Below, in pieces: positions 63,007-64,000 of a stretch of DNA of 64,000 nt (position 1 is its first letter; each line of letters starts with the position of its first letter). Location of the stretch: the NCBI RefSeq assembly GCF_037126245.1, contig NZ_CP136925.1, positions 736,001 to 800,000 on the forward strand, written 5' to 3'. A program made the translations under genes and the position numbers. The stretch comes from Mangrovimonas cancribranchiae (GTDB lineage: Bacteria > Bacteroidota > Bacteroidia > Flavobacteriales > Flavobacteriaceae). Under the pieces are notes generated by a model. That model worked only from the letters and a program-made list of their open reading frames with translations. It did no database searches and had not been told where the DNA came from.

Positions 63007-63546
63007 ATGATTAGGCTTTTAGCGTTGTGTTGTTTTTTTGTCGGGTTTTCACAGCCCAAAGAACCCGTTATTCTTTGGACTGATGCAGTAAACTTATCTT
63101 GGTCTAATTTTATAGCTCAACCCGATAGTACTTCTGGTGCTGTAGCAGTAACAGCCTCAGGAATTGTATTTTCATTTTCGGTTAATACTAATAATGATAA
63201 TGTAATAGGTTTTAAAACAGAAGTGAAATCGCAATTTTACCCTAACAAATCATGGTACAAAAAAAACCAGGTCGATGCTCATGTTTTAGCACACGAACAA
63301 TTGCATTTTGATATTACCGAGTTGTTTGCTAGAAAATTTAGAAAGCGTATTTCTCAGGTAAAAATCTCAAATAAAGTTAGAGATCGTTTAAATGCTATTC
63401 ACGAAACTATTCTTAAAGAGCTGGCCAATTTCCAAAATCAATACGATAATGAAACTGACTATTCCAGAAATAAGGACAAACAGTTACAGTGGCAAAAAAG
63501 AGTACGTGATGAATTAAAAGAATTATCTCAGTTTAAATTAGAATAA
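63007..63546 (+). CDS. DUF922-like secreted putative zinc protease
   Basis: 179 aa. A short signal peptide (LLALCCFFVGFSQ) is followed by LSWSNFIAQPDSTSGAVAVTASGI, then HVLAHEQLHFDITELF, an HExxH zinc-site motif near residue 98 followed by a helix. A Lys-rich coiled C-terminal region closes it. This resembles DUF922-type proteins; activity is not shown. It starts 3 bp after the OsmC gene, and the DUF3820 gene follows after 7 bp, so the four genes from the LysM lipoprotein on are probably one operon. Confidence 0.75.
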   Translation: MIRLLALCCFFVGFSQPKEPVILWTDAVNLSWSNFIAQPDSTSGAVAVTASGIVFSFSVNTNNDNVIGFKTEVKSQFYPNKSWYKKNQVDAHVLAHEQLHFDITELFARKFRKRISQVKISNKVRDRLNAIHETILKELANFQNQYDNETDYSRNKDKQLQWQKRVRDELKELSQFKLE

Positions 63547-63553
63547 CAATCCC

Positions 63554-63784
63554 TTGCAGCCTGATAAAACATTTTTAATAAAATTAGCACATACAAAAAT
63601 GCCTTACGGAAAATATGAAGGAAGGTACTTAATAGATCTTCCCGAGTATTACGTAGTGTGGTACCACAGCAAAGGGTTTCCTAAAGGAAAGCTTGGCGAT
63701 ATGTTGCAGACCGTATACGAATTAAAGGTAAATGGTTTAGAGCACTTAATTAGGAACATTCAAAAGCAATATCCTAAACTATAA
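63554..63784 (+). CDS. DUF3820 family protein
   Basis: 76 aa from TTG 63554 (no ATG in frame gives the full domain). It has the DUF3820 pattern KMPYGKYEGRYLIDLPEYYVVW then GKLGDMLQTVYELKVNGL. The GKY.G domain is also seen fused to exonucleases, including the C-terminal part of the exonuclease at 45769 in this window. It is probably nucleic-acid related; function unknown. It is the last gene of the run beginning at guaA or the LysM lipoprotein, tail-to-tail with the SRPBCC gene. Confidence 0.8.
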   Translation: MQPDKTFLIKLAHTKMPYGKYEGRYLIDLPEYYVVWYHSKGFPKGKLGDMLQTVYELKVNGLEHLIRNIQKQYPKL

Positions 63785-63786
63785 TA

Positions 63787-64000
63787 TTATCGAGACTCTA
63801 CGTAGTTTTTAAATTGTGTCATCCATTTTTCGGCCTGTTTTCTATAAAGTTTAGGATAAAAAATAGCTATTAACTTAGGAATAACCCAGCTTATTCTAGT
63901 GTAAGAGCCATAATACTTATAGCGAGTTTTATTCTCATTTAAAACAACAAACTCAGACGTTAAAGAATTGTCCATATGTTTGTGGTGGTAATTTGCTATA
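63787..64000 (-). CDS. SRPBCC-like protein, C-terminal part (partial)
   Basis: The frame is open to the window edge: upstream of the internal ATG at 63975 the codons continue without a stop, reading ...IANYHHKH. The visible 70 residues contain SEFVVLNENKTRYKYYGSYTRI, a helix-grip strand pair, and a C-terminal helix with KQAEKWMTQFKNYVES, like the end of SRPBCC/polyketide-cyclase-type proteins. The true start lies beyond the window. Confidence 0.6.
   Translation of the reverse strand, partial: IANYHHKHMDNSLTSEFVVLNENKTRYKYYGSYTRISWVIPKLIAIFYPKLYRKQAEKWMTQFKNYVESR

Overview
The window is a chromosomal segment of an AT-rich member of the Bacteroidota, most likely the marine Flavobacteriaceae. 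The evidence is threefold. First, type IX secretion C-terminal domains of both the gliding-motility-associated kind and the 'YPNP' kind are present. Second, the gene order is typical of flavobacteria: lgt-yidD-cysS-folE, folP/DUF1599/DoxX/tpiA/prmA, and rpmB-rpmG-DUF4295-ftsY-rimO. Third, promoters carry the Bacteroidota -7 box TAnnTTTG rather than sigma70 hexamers, and many genes have TTG starts or very short leaders. No genus is claimed. Nearly all of the sequence is core housekeeping DNA; I saw no insertion sequence, prophage, integrase or CRISPR array.

Layout. 1-4.3 kb: the end of secDF, then a minus-strand run of DUF192 lipoprotein, lgt, yidD, cysS and folE. 4.5-12 kb: one giant cell-surface gene (about 2,495 aa) built of ten Ig-like repeats plus ten 'CDD..DG..FDL' repeats, ending in a type B T9SS sorting domain. 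12-14.6 kb: a FadL/OmpP1-type barrel and an aromatic/Arg-rich lipoprotein. 14.7-18.4 kb: proS, tRNA-Glu, rpsT and rho with a long disordered N-terminal insert. 18.6-24.5 kb: DUF4293, a Cys-rich lipoprotein, a phosphodiesterase, truA, an ABC exporter, the diadenylate cyclase cdaA and folP. 24.6-31.5 kb: DUF1599, a DoxX/thioredoxin-like protein, an orphan DppB-like permease, a TlpA-like thioredoxin, tpiA, a porin, prmA, clpS, tRNA-Arg and a 50-aa gene. 32-44 kb: a secreted EndoI nuclease with a T9SS tail, htpG, fabH, an OMP_b-brl_3/TonB-like receptor, a CoA-binding protein, a Na+/solute symporter, recR and a GT2 glycosyltransferase. 44-53.5 kb: a 2-oxo-acid dehydrogenase E2, an exonuclease, a FAH-family protein, an HPt protein, cinA, rpmB, rpmG, DUF4295, ftsY, an apparent two-gene insertion (SRPBCC protein, serine hydrolase) and rimO. 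53.7-64 kb: katG, bshC (bacillithiol), a frameshifted PLP decarboxylase, guaA, a LysM/periplasmic-binding lipoprotein, an OsmC protein, a HExxH protein, DUF3820 and the end of an SRPBCC gene.

The most notable observations are these. (1) The PLP decarboxylase gene is split by exactly a -1 shift at a dnaX-type A AAA AAG heptamer; this may be a homopolymer deletion or programmed frameshifting. (2) A stretch of about 984 residues of the giant surface protein contains no Lys or Arg, and has a recently duplicated two-repeat (534 bp) unit. (3) A Cys-rich lipoprotein with a duplicated CTCxGCP motif has a trinucleotide repeat in its leader. (4) A 24-bp palindrome sits at the promoter of the secreted nuclease. 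(5) Several promoters are so close to start codons that leaderless or near-leaderless mRNAs are expected, most clearly guaA. I did not find a convincing new multi-gene defence or biosynthetic system.
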